Below are positions 1 to 10,989 of a stretch of 35,000 bases of DNA, piece after piece (within the stretch, counting starts at the first letter, position 1; the number at the start of each line of letters is the position of its first letter). The notes under the pieces are model-generated. The model made no database searches and was not told where the DNA came from. It saw nothing but the letters and a program-made list of their open reading frames with translations. Source of the DNA: Cristatella mucedo (Eukaryota; Bryozoa; Phylactolaemata; Cristatellidae); contig WPIO01000005.1 of the NCBI GenBank assembly GCA_009760855.2, forward strand, positions 1,540,001 through 1,575,000, in the 5' to 3' direction. The translations under genes were made by a program, and so were the position numbers.

Positions 1-159
1 CCGAGGATTGCGCGAGCGCGGTGACAATCGGCGACAGCTATTTTTTCTTCATCAACGCCTCGGCCGCGGAAGGAGTGCCCTATCGTAGCGTCAAGCCGGC
101 CGGTCGCTACAACAAGAGGGACGAGGAGACCCTTAAAGACGCCAACTGCGCCAGCTGCG
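1..159 (+). CDS. NRG: Neuregulin exon 1 (partial): GGF/NRG2-like N-terminal region
   Basis: This is the 3' part of an extracellular N-terminal exon of a neuregulin, a ligand for ErbB receptor tyrosine kinases. The frame with codons starting at base 3 gives 52 residues. It holds Cys3, an aromatic run SYFFFINAS (residues 12-20), a charged stretch KRDEETLKD and a closing CASC (49-52). From memory of the family, glial growth factor (NRG1 type II) and NRG2 have the same plan just before the Ig domain: a Cys, a RYIFF-type run, basic/acidic residues, then CxxC. The sequon NAS (N18) lies where GGF has an NST sequon. The exon ends TGC G|gtatgc at 159, phase 1. Joined to 2581 it reads C-A-V-P-P-R, against C-A-L-P-P-R in GGF. 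The start codon and signal sequence lie left of the window. Confidence 0.8.
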
Positions 160-2580
<2,421 letters not shown>

Positions 2581-2767
2581 CCGTACCGCCGCGGGTTCGC
2601 ACAAAGAAAGTCGCAGCGATGGCGCCGGGGACACACGGCGGCGGCGGCAGCGTCGACATATCGCTCGTGTGCACCGTAGAGGAGGCATCTCAGCAAGTTC
2701 GAGTCGGATGGTACAAAGGAGGTCGCGACCTGGCACAGATCGCCCGGTTTCAGCTGACACGCAAAGA
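2581..2767 (+). CDS. NRG: Neuregulin exon 2: first half of Ig domain
   Basis: The strong acceptor (pyrimidine-rich, ttgcag) ends at 2580. The exon enters in phase 1: the G of exon 1 plus CC makes Ala53. It encodes V-P-P-R-V, a linker, then Ig strand B with Cys83 (SLVC) and strand C with Trp96 (VGWYKGGRDL). Neuregulin Ig domains have PPRLKEMK, then LRC and FKWFKNGNEL at the matching places. The exon ends CGC AAA GA|gtaggt at 2767, phase 2. Splitting an Ig fold over two exons agrees with the NRG layout as I know it. The linker is Gly-rich (GGGG, 72-75) and longer than in human NRG1. In neuregulins this domain binds heparan sulphate and keeps the ligand near the matrix; that role here is inference. 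Confidence 0.9.
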
Positions 2768-3130
2768 GTAGGTAGCGGCTCCTAGCGGCTCTAGCGGCCT
2801 GAGCGGCTCCTCCTCGAGTCACCCGCGAGAGCGGTGACTGTCACCACTTCCGGTGACGCTGATTGGGGGGGGGTTGGGGGTAAAATCCATGTAGAACCGT
2901 AGCCTATCAACGCGAGCAGTCAGAGTCAGTGTACAACTCATTTGTATAGCACCCCAAGAGAATTTAATCTCTATTCAGGCGCTTCACACGTGCGTCTCGG
3001 ACTCATCACAACCAGCTCCCTTCCAAGCTCATTGTCGACTCGATGGCTGTAGCCATCGATAGTGCTTATGGTCGGTAGCCTCTTGTGGTTTCTGCATGTA
3101 GTGCTGCATTCACTTTTCTTACATTTTCAG
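2768..3130 (+). other. Intron 2 with SINE tail and G-runs
   Basis: This short intron runs from gtaggt (2768) to the acceptor tacattttcag (ends 3130). It contains two G-runs (about 2864-2880), which could form a G-rich structure, and a minus-strand copy of the SINE hairpin tail (2939-2990). Confidence 0.8.
2939..2990 (-). repeat. SINE-type 3' hairpin tail (minus strand)
   Basis: The reverse complement reads GTGAAGCGCCTGAATAGAG, then ATTAAATTCTCTTGGGGTG and CTATACAAATG. It is nearly the same as the tail of the SINE at 30431-30572. The tRNA-like head is not recognisable next to it. Confidence 0.75.
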
Positions 3131-3261
3131 AAATAAAAAGAGAAAAGTGGTTACGCTGACAGCTAGACTGAGGCAAGCCCAGCCGGGCGACGCTGGAGAA
3201 TACGTATGCATTGCTAGGAATGCTGTGGGAAGCAGCAGCAGCTCTTCCATAAAGCTACCAG
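3131..3261 (+). CDS. NRG: Neuregulin exon 3: second half of Ig domain
   Basis: The exon enters in phase 2, completing Glu115 (GA|A), and runs N-K-K-R-K-V-V-T-L-T-A-R-L to the strand F hallmark DAGEYVCIARNAVG (Cys141). This is the D-x-G-x-Y-x-C motif of Ig I-set domains; neuregulins have DSGEYMC or DAGEYVC here. Cys83 and Cys141 are 58 apart with Trp96 13 residues after the first, which is normal Ig geometry. It ends in a Ser run (SSSSSS) and IKLP. The exon stops CCA G|gtattt, phase 1, the usual phase for an Ig module boundary. The basic KENKKRK stretch could add to heparin binding (inference). Confidence 0.92.
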
Positions 3262-5133
3262 GTATTTTACCCCCAGCTGGCTTTTTTCTTAATGTGAAAG
3301 TGTTTGATGCTGTTGCTTGAAACTTTTCTGCTATGTTAACCATTTTAATTACTCTGTATGTGAAGTGCCTTGACAGAAATGAAATTATCTTAACGTACAA
3401 AAGTTTTACTATTGTTATTATTGTATTATTAAAAGTAGTAGCAGTGGCAGCCGCAGCAGCAGTAGTAGTAAATACTTTGCTAACCGAATATATTGCTATT
3501 ATTATAACGATCTTTCTTAAAGCAACCTTCTGACCAAAGAAGAGCCGACTATTGCTGGCCACCGAATCCAGAGTTATTGCTGTCCACATTTTTGGCTGCA
3601 CTTTGTTCGTTCTTAGAGCAGTTTCGAGACTGGGGGCTGATGGGGCATCTGACGGAGCATCTGCCGTTTCGACAGAGGGCTTTGCATGATGAATCCTCGC
3701 TGCTTGCTGCCTCTGGTCTGACAGTATGTCAGTGGCTACCACGATTCACCCATCGAAGAGCCAGTTGTGGTCATCTTGAGCTCGCTGCCTCCTTTGTTTA
3801 TTCAATCGCTCTAGTCTTTAACAACGTCGACTAGAAACTGTCGGCTTCTTTTAGCATGACACTCACAGGTTGCCATGTTGTCGCTCGAATTGATTCGTCT
3901 AAGAGCAGCTTATAAATGCAATGGAATACCGGTGTAAGCTCCATCGTCTCGCATCAACGCCACTCCACCATCTGTTGTGAAAAGAAAACTCACTGCTACA
4001 AGCAAAGGAGTGCAGCAGCAGTGTGGGAAAATGCAAAGATTCGTCAAGTCTCAGCCTCTCAGCATTCTTCCGTCGGCTAGTCCAAATATCAAGTAGTAAT
4101 AACTTGATGACAGACATTTGATAAAGCACCCCAAGAGAGCTCAATCTCTTTCTAGGCTCTTTACAAGTACCCGCTGCATAGGCTGGCAACTTCCCAAGAC
4201 CTAACGGCCTCTTTCGTAGTTTGCTGTACGGTGCTGGACGACGTCGTTCATGCTGGCAGGCTTTGGAGTCGGTCGGCTGCTGGAGGGTTCGCACTGATTG
4301 GCAACGACACTGAGCCGGATGTCGCCCCCCAGTCGATTAGCACGAACGATCCAGTGCCGGCTGCTTTGCTGGCCGGTCGTACAGTGACACCCCTGCTTGT
4401 TTGCGACCGCAGCTTCCTATGTAGCCTTGTGCTCTGTGTCTGTGTGTCATCGTGTTCGACTGACTCGTTTAATTGTTTCGGCGCTGGCTATCGTGTGCTT
4501 TGACTACGCTGGTCCATTGTCTGTGCAAAGTATCAGTCTCAACCGAGAAGTCTGCCGGTCACATGTTTTAGGAGTGAAACTCCGAGGGGGGCCAAGACTC
4601 TAGTGAATGAGAGTGGTGGCCTGTATAACAAGCTGAGCTTATCCAAGCGTTTGGTAGTCGAGCAGGTATCAATGGGCCAGGCTGACAAACTAGGTCACAG
4701 TGTATGAGCAAATTACATTAGGCTGGCAGTCAATGTGCCATTATTGTCTGCTGCAGGAATTACTTGTCCAGCTCTCCCTCAAAGCTATTGCCTTTATTTG
4801 TGAGGTTTTAGCTAAATCAGCAGAGAAATTAATGGCATCCCTGATCGTTTACTCATTCGGCATATACGTACGTCGGAGTGGATCCGACTATTTTTAGGTT
4901 CTGTTCTATATTTCTACCCCTTGGCTTTCCGGAAAAGACTCCATCTGCCTGCAGGTCAAGCAGCTCTGCTTGGGGGGCATCCGGCTGGGTTCCCTAGATG
5001 ACGCGACTGTTCCTGAACTATAGCTGCACCTTTGTCTGCTCGCGGTTCCAATTAGCTCGGAGCTGGCATAGCTTAGCTGGCTAGGTAGGAGCGGCCTGAG
5101 GGCTGCAATTCATTTGTATATCTATCTTTGCAG
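3262..5133 (+). other. Intron 3
   Basis: This 1.87 kb, more AT-rich intron contains AGC/AGT-rich simple sequence (about 3436-3470) and a minus-strand LINE/SINE tail (4114-4166). No additional exon with matching phase was recognised. Confidence 0.75.
4114..4166 (-). repeat. LINE/SINE 3' hairpin tail (minus strand)
   Basis: The reverse complement reads GTAAAGAGCCTAGAAAGAG, ATTGAGCTCTCTTGG, then GGTGCTTTATCAAATG. It is a diverged copy of the tail at 14025-14097. Confidence 0.75.
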
Positions 5134-5214
5134 TGGCCTCACTGGCAGAGGGTACTGCTTCGCCGATTCGGCCTTCACCAGTCCAGACGACCGATCTGCC
5201 GACTGCGATGAATA
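5134..5214 (+). CDS. NRG: Neuregulin exon 4: Ser/Thr/Pro spacer
   Basis: The acceptor is tatctatctttgcag (ends 5133). The exon enters in phase 1 and makes Val159 with the G of exon 3. It encodes 26 further residues rich in Ser, Thr and Pro (TASPIRPSPVQTTDLPT), typical of the O-glycosylated spacer between the Ig and EGF domains of neuregulins. It ends AAT A|gtaagt, a consensus donor, phase 1. At 81 nt with the same phase at both ends it can be skipped without frame change. The frame is open and both splice sites are strong, but the residues themselves are not conserved enough to prove it. Confidence 0.72.
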
Positions 5215-5704
5215 GTAAGTTGAAGCAGATTTGCTGCAAGGAGATGACAGTATAGCGCCTGCCTATGCAGGTTCTCCTTACCATTGATCCGGACGTCGAT
5301 GGCTCTAATTGCCTCTAACCAGACTCAGCCCGCCCGGCAGCCCATAGCAAGTGCTTTAGCCACCGGCACTCCTCCTACTCAGGCGTTCGCGTGCTTGCAC
5401 TCTGTCGCCTTTATTCTTGTGTACAGAGTACACCGTGATCGATCTGCGCACGGCGTTCGGCTGAGAATTAAATTGCTCATTTAAGCTTGCTTGACCGTCC
5501 AGCTGCCTATCCCGTGGGAGAGCAGCAGCAGCTGCAGTGGCAGCCACTGCAGCTCGACTGCAGCCGGCATTTCATCGGTGCCTGCGGGCAGTCCCTAGTC
5601 ACCCGCCGTGACCTAGTGTAACCTGTGGTTGCTTCCTGCACTCGGGCAGACAGATGTTCGTGGCTTCCCAGCTACATCCATCGGATGTCCTCTTTGGCTT
5701 GTAG
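5215..5704 (+). other. Intron 4
   Basis: This intron of about 490 bp starts gtaagt and ends in tcctctttggcttgtag. Apart from CAG/CTGCAG-rich sequence near 5520-5570, I see no feature in it. Confidence 0.65.
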
Positions 5705-5966
5705 CCTTATCCCTGAGATCGCTGTCGTCATCACCACAGCTATCATTGTCGGACGGCAAAGTTGTTCAGAGCTCCACACTGCTGCCAACCTATCACATTG
5801 TCACGTCAACAGCATCTGTGGAAACGGTAACAGTAAGCCTGACTCAAGCTGTCGATCCAGTCACAGTGAGGTCTCACTATGTGAGCTGCACCGGGAAGGA
5901 CACCAAGTACTGCCTCCACGGTGGCATTTGTCTAATGAAACCCGATGGTCGAGACAGACATTGTCG
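5705..5966 (+). CDS. NRG: Neuregulin exon 5: spacer plus first part of EGF domain
   Basis: Residues 186-246 are a Ser/Thr/Val-rich spacer (for example SLSSSPQLSLSDG and TSTASVETVTVSLT). Residues 247-273 then start the EGF fold: Cys247, Cys255, Cys261, Cys272, with CLHGGICLMK where NRG1 has CVNGGECFMV. The spacings are x7, x5 and x10, against x7, x5 and x13 in human NRG1. The exon stops inside an Arg codon (CG|gtaaga), right after the fourth cysteine; vertebrate neuregulins split the EGF domain at this point. The chosen acceptor at 5704 is the one that both fits phase 1 and has a pyrimidine tract. A second in-frame AG at about 5811 would give a shorter spacer. The 3' end and EGF part are certain; the 5' end is less so. 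Confidence 0.88.
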
Positions 5967-6328
5967 GTAAGATACTCGGCAGACTCGGCTCGTTGCTCGA
6001 AAACTTTGGAGCAAAATCGCACTCATTTTTGTGATGGGCTAATCGGCTGTGCATAGCTACAACATCGACCTCGCTCGCTCGCTTGCTCCGTGCAAGCAGA
6101 ATGTCAAATGAAGGTGAAAGGCGTAACCCCTGTAGCCCATGTGCTCAGTAAGTTGTGATGCAAGACAATTCAAGCTGCCCAGGATTTGTTTGGGGCTGAC
6201 ACGTGGAAACTTTTGTACTTGATAAAAATGACCGAGATTCCTCTAAGTGATGATGCTGAGCAAGTGCATGTGCATGGATGAAGGTGGAGGAGAGAGAGAG
6301 AGAGAGAAAGGGAAGAGAGAGAGGGAAG

Positions 6329-6380
<52 letters not shown>

Positions 6381-6586
6381 GAGCAGGAACAGGCCTTGAC
6401 TGTGAGCTCTGTCCACTTACATCGCGAATGGTGTGGATGGCGTGAATTAGGAATGTAGGCAGGCGCTGGGCATTGTGACGGCACATTAGTGGTAGGTTTT
6501 TGTAGCCAGTGTATGCCAGCAGAGGCGTAGCGTTGACATGCCCCCTAGCTATTCTATTAACAGGCTGCCGTTATGTTTGTGTTTAG
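5967..6586 (+). other. Intron 5 with GA and GACA repeats
   Basis: This is the intron between the EGF common exon and its first alternative partner. It carries (GA)9 at 6290-6307 and a (GACA)n tract at 6329-6377, and ends in ttatgtttgtgtttag. Confidence 0.8.
6290..6377. repeat. (GA)n plus (GACA)12 compound microsatellite
   Basis: The pure GA run at 6290-6307 is followed by impure GA/GGAA sequence. About twelve GACA units then run from 6329 to 6377. The whole tract lies in intron 5. Confidence 0.95.
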
Positions 6587-6660
6587 ATGCCCCAAAGGCT
6601 TCGGGGGCGATAGATGTATTACGAGACTGATGCCGTCAGTGGAGTTGTCTGTTGGCGGAA
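6587..6660 (+). CDS. NRG: Neuregulin exon 6b: alternative EGF C-terminal half, beta-like
   Basis: This 74 nt exon enters in phase 2 (completing Arg273) and ends in phase 1 (A|gtacgt). It encodes CPKGFGGDRC (274-283), giving the fifth and sixth EGF cysteines with x8 spacing. Human NRG1 beta has CPNEFTGDRC there. A juxtamembrane tail follows (ITRLMPSVELSVGG), a segment which in neuregulins includes the site of ectodomain shedding. If the donor at 6661 is not used, the frame stops at TAA 6666-6668, which would give a secreted form; that is inference only. It is an alternative to the exon at 7344-7417. Confidence 0.92.
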
Positions 6661-7343
6661 GTACGTAACCTCAAGACCAAATGACAGTGCATGCTGCCAC
6701 AGCTTTGTTCACGGCTCCGTGGCCATATGCCCCCACCAGCCAAATCGCTCATAGCATGCCTGCCTGGGCACTACTGTGGCCACACGCCCTCGCGCTAAGC
6801 GTCTGTAGCAGCCGTTGCAGCAGCTCGTAGTTAACCACACAGTCGGTATATCGGGCCGGCCACCAGGTGGCGCCGGCGCATGCATCCGTGTCGTGGCCAC
6901 AACTCTTGCATGCGAGCGGCAGCGTTGAGGGCATGATGCGACCGTGGCAACGTCACCACCGTCGCGTACGCTTAGCGGCAGCAGACGGCGACCGGCAGCT
7001 GAGGTGCCGTCGACTGTCTCGCTTGGTCTCGTCTCCACTTGCACCTGCTCGAAGCCAAGCCAAACCTGCGGCCAGGCACTGGCTAAAGCCTGAGGCCTGG
7101 CTGCTGCATGTGCCCGCTGCTGCTGCTGCTGCTGCATGTGCCCGCTGCTGCTGCTGCTCTCGTCTCGTTCGAGCAGACAGCCGCAGTAGGGGCGACCGAA
7201 GGCGGCCGCTCAGCTGCTGCTGCTGCTGCTGATGCCTCCGCTGCCGTTGCGTCGCGGAGCCTCGCTCGGGATCCGGCGATTGCAGCCCAGCACACTTAGC
7301 CTGCGTGCCTAGCCCTTTAGCCTCCACCACCGTCTGCTTGCAG
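6661..7343 (+). other. Intron between the two alternative EGF exons
   Basis: This 683 bp stretch runs from gtacgt to the acceptor ccgtctgcttgcag. It holds two neighbouring copies of a catgtgcccgctgctgctg segment (about 7107-7160), further CTG runs (about 7213-7231), and nothing recognisable as a gene. Confidence 0.75.
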
Positions 7344-7417
7344 GTGTCTACCACAGCACACAGGTGCGCGTTGTGAAGAGAAGCTCATCCAGTGGACGTA
7401 TCGACCACCGGAGGAAG
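7344..7417 (+). CDS. NRG: Neuregulin exon 6a: alternative EGF C-terminal half, alpha-like
   Basis: This second 74 nt exon also enters in phase 2 and ends in phase 1 (GAA G|gtgagc). It reads R-CLPQHTGARCEE, then KLIQWTYRPPEE. Cys-x8-Cys matches the last EGF pair, and TGARC-E resembles the FTGARCTE of the NRG1 alpha variant. The acceptor (ccgtctgcttgcag) and donor (gtgagc) are both good. Joined to 7723 it makes a Val codon and continues into the transmembrane exon. It is not similar enough to the 6587 exon at DNA level to be a recent copy. The equal length, equal phases and EGF cysteines are strong evidence that it is real. Confidence 0.85.
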
Positions 7418-7722
7418 GTGAGCACGGAAGCTTCCGCTCGCGCCCGGGATTTGCTTTGATCGCCAGAGGCATCGAGCAAGTCCGAAGACAGACCTCCAAA
7501 CTCGAAAGAGTTTGCTCGCGAAGCGCTGCCCCCCGTTGAGCTTGCAATCACGTGCCCAACGCGAACATGCGGGTCTGATAGCGTGTGTCCGCATGACCGC
7601 ATGCTGTCTGCATGTCCTCAGCGCTGCACACACGACGCGAGTGCACGCGAGTGCGTGTGCTGGCGTCGTGTGTGCAGCTTCACCTCGATCGCACAATCGT
7701 CTACCGGCAAGTTTCTTTGTAG
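7418..7722 (+). other. Intron 7
   Basis: This short intron runs from gtgagc to the acceptor ggcaagtttctttgtag. No repeat or exon was seen inside it. Confidence 0.8.
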
Positions 7723-7846
7723 TCTCTCCATTTGTCGGTGACATAAAGAATGATGTGATTGCTGCTCTAGCTACAGCTCTCGGTGTCGTCCTGTTGGCCG
7801 TGTGCATAAGCAAGTTGGTCTGCAGCAAGCGGCCGTGTCCTGAACG
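7723..7846 (+). CDS. NRG: Neuregulin exon 7: transmembrane segment
   Basis: The exon enters in phase 1: it makes Ile298 after exon 6b or Val after exon 6a. It encodes SPFVGDIKND, then a hydrophobic segment of about 18 residues (309-326, VIAALATALGVVLLAVCI), then SKLVCSKRPCPER with basic residues as stop-transfer. This fits a type I membrane-anchored proneuregulin. The juxtamembrane AEELYQKR and LTITGIC motifs of vertebrate NRG1/2 are absent. The exon most likely ends at CG|gtaaat (7846, phase 2). If it is read through, TAA at 7848-7850 would end the protein after a very short tail of about 13 residues. Both readings are possible. Confidence 0.85.
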
Positions 7847-8140
7847 GTAAATGGACGGAAGCGGGCGGCGGCTGGAGGCGAGCGAGCATGCAGCGCAGGT
7901 CTTGCTGGAGTTCTGCTCTGGACTGGTTTGGCTGTCTTGCTTTCAAGCAGCTAAGCAGTAGCCATGCTCAAGGTCTGAGCATTAGTGCAGTGTGGATTAA
8001 TTGTACATGGGGGCTAGCTATGTCACGAATGAGTAGGGGACACCTCAGCGTGCCATGCGTCCTGCCGTGGGTAGCAGTGCTGGATCTGCCGAAGCAGAGC
8101 GTCATCGTAGTCATCACCGTCATTCTCGTCAGCAGCGGCT

Positions 8141-8141
<1 letters not shown>

Positions 8142-8190
<49 letters not shown>
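8142..8190. repeat. (CAG)16 trinucleotide repeat
   Basis: Sixteen uninterrupted CAG units are followed by CTGCAG. The tract sits just after a pyrimidine-rich ttctcgtcag that could act as a splice acceptor, but no exon could be supported. It would be poly-Gln, poly-Ser or poly-Ala if translated. Confidence 0.97.
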
Positions 8191-8462
8191 TGCAGTGGGG
8201 GAGGGGCAGGCTCGGCAGCACCGCTACTCTGCTGAGGAGGTTCGGCCGGAGGCTGCACGAGGCTAGCGCTAGCTAGCCAGCAGCGTTTGTTTAGTCTCGA
8301 GCCGACTGTCGCCACCACCATTAGAGCTGCTGCTGCTGCTGCCGCCTGCTCGTGCCTGGCCTCAGCAGCCCGGTGGCCGCGGCAGCAGTGGCGGCAGCAG
8401 CCCCCGGGGGGGGGGGGCTGCGGCGGCCGCTGTCTGGCTTGAGATGCTTCGCTGCCAGCCAG

Positions 8463-8512
8463 CCTAGCTATGCTAGCTAGCTAGCTAGCTAGATAGCTAG
8501 CCCAGCTAGCTA
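8463..8512. repeat. GCTA tetranucleotide repeat
   Basis: This is repeated, slightly imperfect GCTA (self-complementary as AGCT/TAGCTA), including five clean units. Confidence 0.85.
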
Positions 8513-8615
8513 TGCCTGGCAGCCCAGCCGAGCCCGTGTTGGCAGCTCGGAGAGAGAGAGAGAGACTTGGAGTGTGATTGCCGAGGGCTATCCCGAGCGC
8601 TGCTTTTTCTGGCAG

Positions 8616-8901
8616 GTGGTGTCGTGGCAGCAGAGGAGGAGGCAGCATGGCAGACGACGTCGCCGCGAGAGCACCCGCCTCGGCTGCGGCGGCCGCTCCG
8701 AAGCTGCTGGCCTTACGATCAAAACGCCGGCCGCCTTCTGTCCGCCGCGAAGCCGAGGGCGGCATCCTGGAGTGGCTCTGCGACTCAGCAGCAGCAGCAG
8801 CAGCAGCAGCGGGCGGAAGCGAGCCATCGCAGCCGCTGCTGCTGCTGCCGCCAGCTCAGCCGACGCCACCGCAGAGCCGCTCCAGGTGTACCTCTGATCG
8901 G
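8616..8901 (+). CDS. Candidate neuregulin cytoplasmic exon (or alternative first exon)
   Basis: The acceptor gctgctttttctggcag ends at 8615 and the donor gtaagc starts at 8902. Entry in phase 2 fits the end of the transmembrane exon, and the frame stays open to an exit in phase 0. The product is low in complexity: WCRGSRGGGSMADDVAARAP, Ala runs (one from a (CAG)8 tract at 8786-8809), a basic KRRPPSVRRE stretch, LLLLPP and TPPQSRSR. An ATG at 8647 sits in a good Kozak context (gcagcATGG), so it could instead start a separate transcript. I see no match to conserved neuregulin cytoplasmic motifs. GC-rich open frames are common here, so this rests on splice sites and phase only. Confidence 0.4.
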
Positions 8902-9427
8902 GTAAGCGCCTACGTCCGAGCAGCAAACCACTTAGGGCCTGTAGGAGGGGCTGCGAGGCAGGAGAAGCTGTAAAGAGAGCGCAGGCGGTGGCATGGCGGC
9001 GGCACGGAGGTCGGTCAGGCATATCGCCGACTCACTCGACGGAATGATCGCGGGAGCCCTAAAATCCAGCCGAAGTTTGCTTTTGTGTAGCATCGATAAT
9101 GGCTGCAATGAGAAGATTGCCCCGGCCCCTTTGCAACCATCGCTCATACCGTCATTCATGACCGGAAATTGGACATTGGGATGCAAGTCAAAAAGTAGGG
9201 ACACCATGTTCATATGCAGGCCCGCCTCCCCCGCCGGTATTTAGCGATATTTAGTATGTTCCTGTAAGAGTCGTAGGGAGAATGGTCACGTCTTCATCGG
9301 GGCATGCTGCATCAGGTCATAGGGAGCGGACGATAAAGAAGAGCACACCGGCTCAGGTCGATCGGGTGGGAGCGATCGGCTCTGAGAAGAGCTTCGCAGG
9401 AGCAGGAGTGTGACCTCGGAGGAGCCG

Positions 9428-9470
9428 CCATGCTTACAGCAACCAGCTCTGCTGGCTGCTGTAAGCATGG
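9428..9470. repeat. Inverted repeat, 20 bp arms, 3 nt loop
   Basis: Arms 9428-9447 and 9451-9470 pair with one mismatch (A9442/C9456) around loop TCT. The outer 14 bp (CCATGCTTACAGCA) are perfect. Confidence 0.93.
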
Positions 9471-9629
9471 TTTTAATCAATGGCCCTGCATGCAGTCCCT
9501 GGCTATCGAGCTCCGTATGCTGGAGCGGAGCGGCGAAGCAGCGAGAGATAAACGGCCCTAGATAGGAGCTTATTCTTCACTGCTGAGGGTCGGCCGACCT
9601 CGGAGGAGGAGGAGCACTCGGAGGAGAAG

Positions 9630-9665
9630 CGGCTCCACCGCCAGAGGGCTCTGGCGGTGGAGCCG
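9630..9665. repeat. Inverted repeat, 17 bp arms, 2 nt spacer
   Basis: CGGCTCCACCGCCAGAG (9630-9646) is followed by GG and its exact reverse complement (9649-9665). Confidence 0.95.
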
Positions 9666-10074
9666 CCGTCGCCGCCGTCCTATCGACCCGGGCCGCCAGC
9701 CGCCCCTGGCCACTAAGCTTTCCTCTTGCTGTACGGGTGGCACGAAACATGTGACGAAGCCGCTAGCCAGCCAGCCAGACGGTGGCGGCTGACAAGCCAG
9801 GCAGCAGCGGCTGCAGCCGCCACTGCCGCGAGGCCTTCGGCTACCGGGCGGTTGCCTTTGGCGGCTGGGGTGCTTACACGTGCATACCTGGAGCTCGACC
9901 CGAACCTGCTCATCGAAGCAGCCGGCAGCCGCCACGCCACGCGAGGAGCTGAGCGTCTGCCAGATTGCATTACCCGGCGGCCCCGGCCCCCCCCCAGCTT
10001 CCAGCCCAGCCAGCTCTCGTGCCCGGGAAAATGGGCCTGACCTTTCGGGTTTTCATGAGCGACCTTTTCTTCAG

Positions 10075-10314
10075 GTTGCATCGCCCTGTGCACTGCTCCT
10101 AAATGCTAACAGCTGGGAGCCACCGCGAAAGCGCGAGCACGGGGCCGCCAAACGTTTCGCCGAGCTGGAGGATCGCTCGACCAATCGTTCGCCGGAGCGC
10201 CGGAGCGCCGGAGCGCCGGAGCGCCGGAGCGCCGGAGCGCCGGAGCGGTCCCAAAAGTCGTCACGAAAAAAGGAGACGAAGAGCAGCAGCCGCTTAAGTG
10301 GCTTTCGGGTGTGA
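10075..10314 (+). CDS. Candidate terminal exon with octanucleotide repeat
   Basis: The acceptor gcgaccttttcttcag is strong. Entry in phase 0 fits the phase 0 exit of the 8616-8901 candidate. The frame gives 79 residues to a TGA at 10312-10314: VASPCALLLNANSWEPPRKR, a charged HGAAKRFAELEDRST stretch, then PERRSAGA repeated, ending in basic and Ser-rich sequence (SRKKETKSSSRLSG). The repeat comes from about six CGGAGCGC octamers (from about 10194); three octamers make eight codons, so the repeat keeps frame. It could be the end of a neuregulin cytoplasmic tail or chance. No domain was recognised. Confidence 0.3.
   Translation, partial: VASPCALLLNANSWEPPRKREHGAAKRFAELEDRSTNRSPERRSAGAPERRSAGAPERSQKSSRKKETKSSSRLSGFRV
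10194..10246. repeat. Tandem CGGAGCGC octamer, about 6 copies
   Basis: These are perfect back-to-back 8 bp units ending in CGGAGCGG. They are read as PERRSAGA in the candidate exon above. Confidence 0.93.
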
Positions 10315-10989
10315 CGTCGTCGGTGGCTGCGGTTCTGTATAGACAGATGACTGGCCATTTAGTGAGCAGGCAAGGTCACTCGACGGAGGAAGATGTTCCC
10401 TCGGAAATGGCCGGCAGCGACAGCGTTAGTCTTCCCCATCCATCCCCTCTTTTTTTTTTTTTTAGATACACGAACGCGCTTCTCCTCTGCATCGATTTTC
10501 TGTGCATTTGGCTCATTTTAACGCCACCTGTAATCACATCTCGGATTTATAAATACGCTACAGCTGAGCTCTGTGAGCGATGTATATCTAGAGCGGAGCA
10601 GGACAAGCGGTCGCATCGCGTTAAGCGCTAATTACGCTGCTACGTGCTACACAGACGCGGACGAAATTGCATTTCAGACTAGCCGGCTAGGCACGACCAC
10701 TACCTGCTAGCATGCCTTTTACCAGGTAGCATGCGTCCTCAGCTGATCGGCGGCCGCTATCTACGGCGCTCGTGGCTAATAGCTATAATAATGTGGTTAA
10801 TGGCTGCATTACCGCTAGGTGCCAGTGTGGCCTGCTCGGCTCTTCCCGTACCCCTGCTGCCGCGAAGCTACCGTTCCCGCGAGCCCCCCCCCCCCCCACT
10901 ACTGCCGACGGATGCATAGCTATTCACGAGATTGACGCCATTCTTTGTATCGCCGATCGTAATCGTTGCCTTCGCCGTGTCTCCTTCAG
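10315..10989. other. Interval without recognised gene
   Basis: It includes a T-run (about 10450-10464) and a C-run (about 10884-10895). It ends in gccgtgtctccttcag, a strong acceptor-like site. Confidence 0.5.

Larger units (their letters stand above)
7847..8615 (+). other. Sequence after the transmembrane exon: likely intron with CAG tract
   Basis: It holds a (CAG)16 tract, a GCTA repeat, a poly-G hairpin (8397-8405 with 8413-8421 around a G-run) and (GA)8 at 8549-8565. The open frames here are mostly repeat-driven. No convincing exon was seen. Confidence 0.6.
8902..10074 (+). other. Noncoding interval with two strong hairpins
   Basis: No gene was recognised. Two inverted repeats (9428-9470, 9630-9665) are listed separately. 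The rest is GC-rich unique-looking sequence ending in a good acceptor-like signal (ccttttcttcag, ends 10074). Confidence 0.55.

Noticed and set aside
7888-8276. Poly-Ser and poly-Gln frames over the CAG tract
   Set aside because: Three frames are open only because of (CAG)16; no acceptor/donor pair with the right phase was found.
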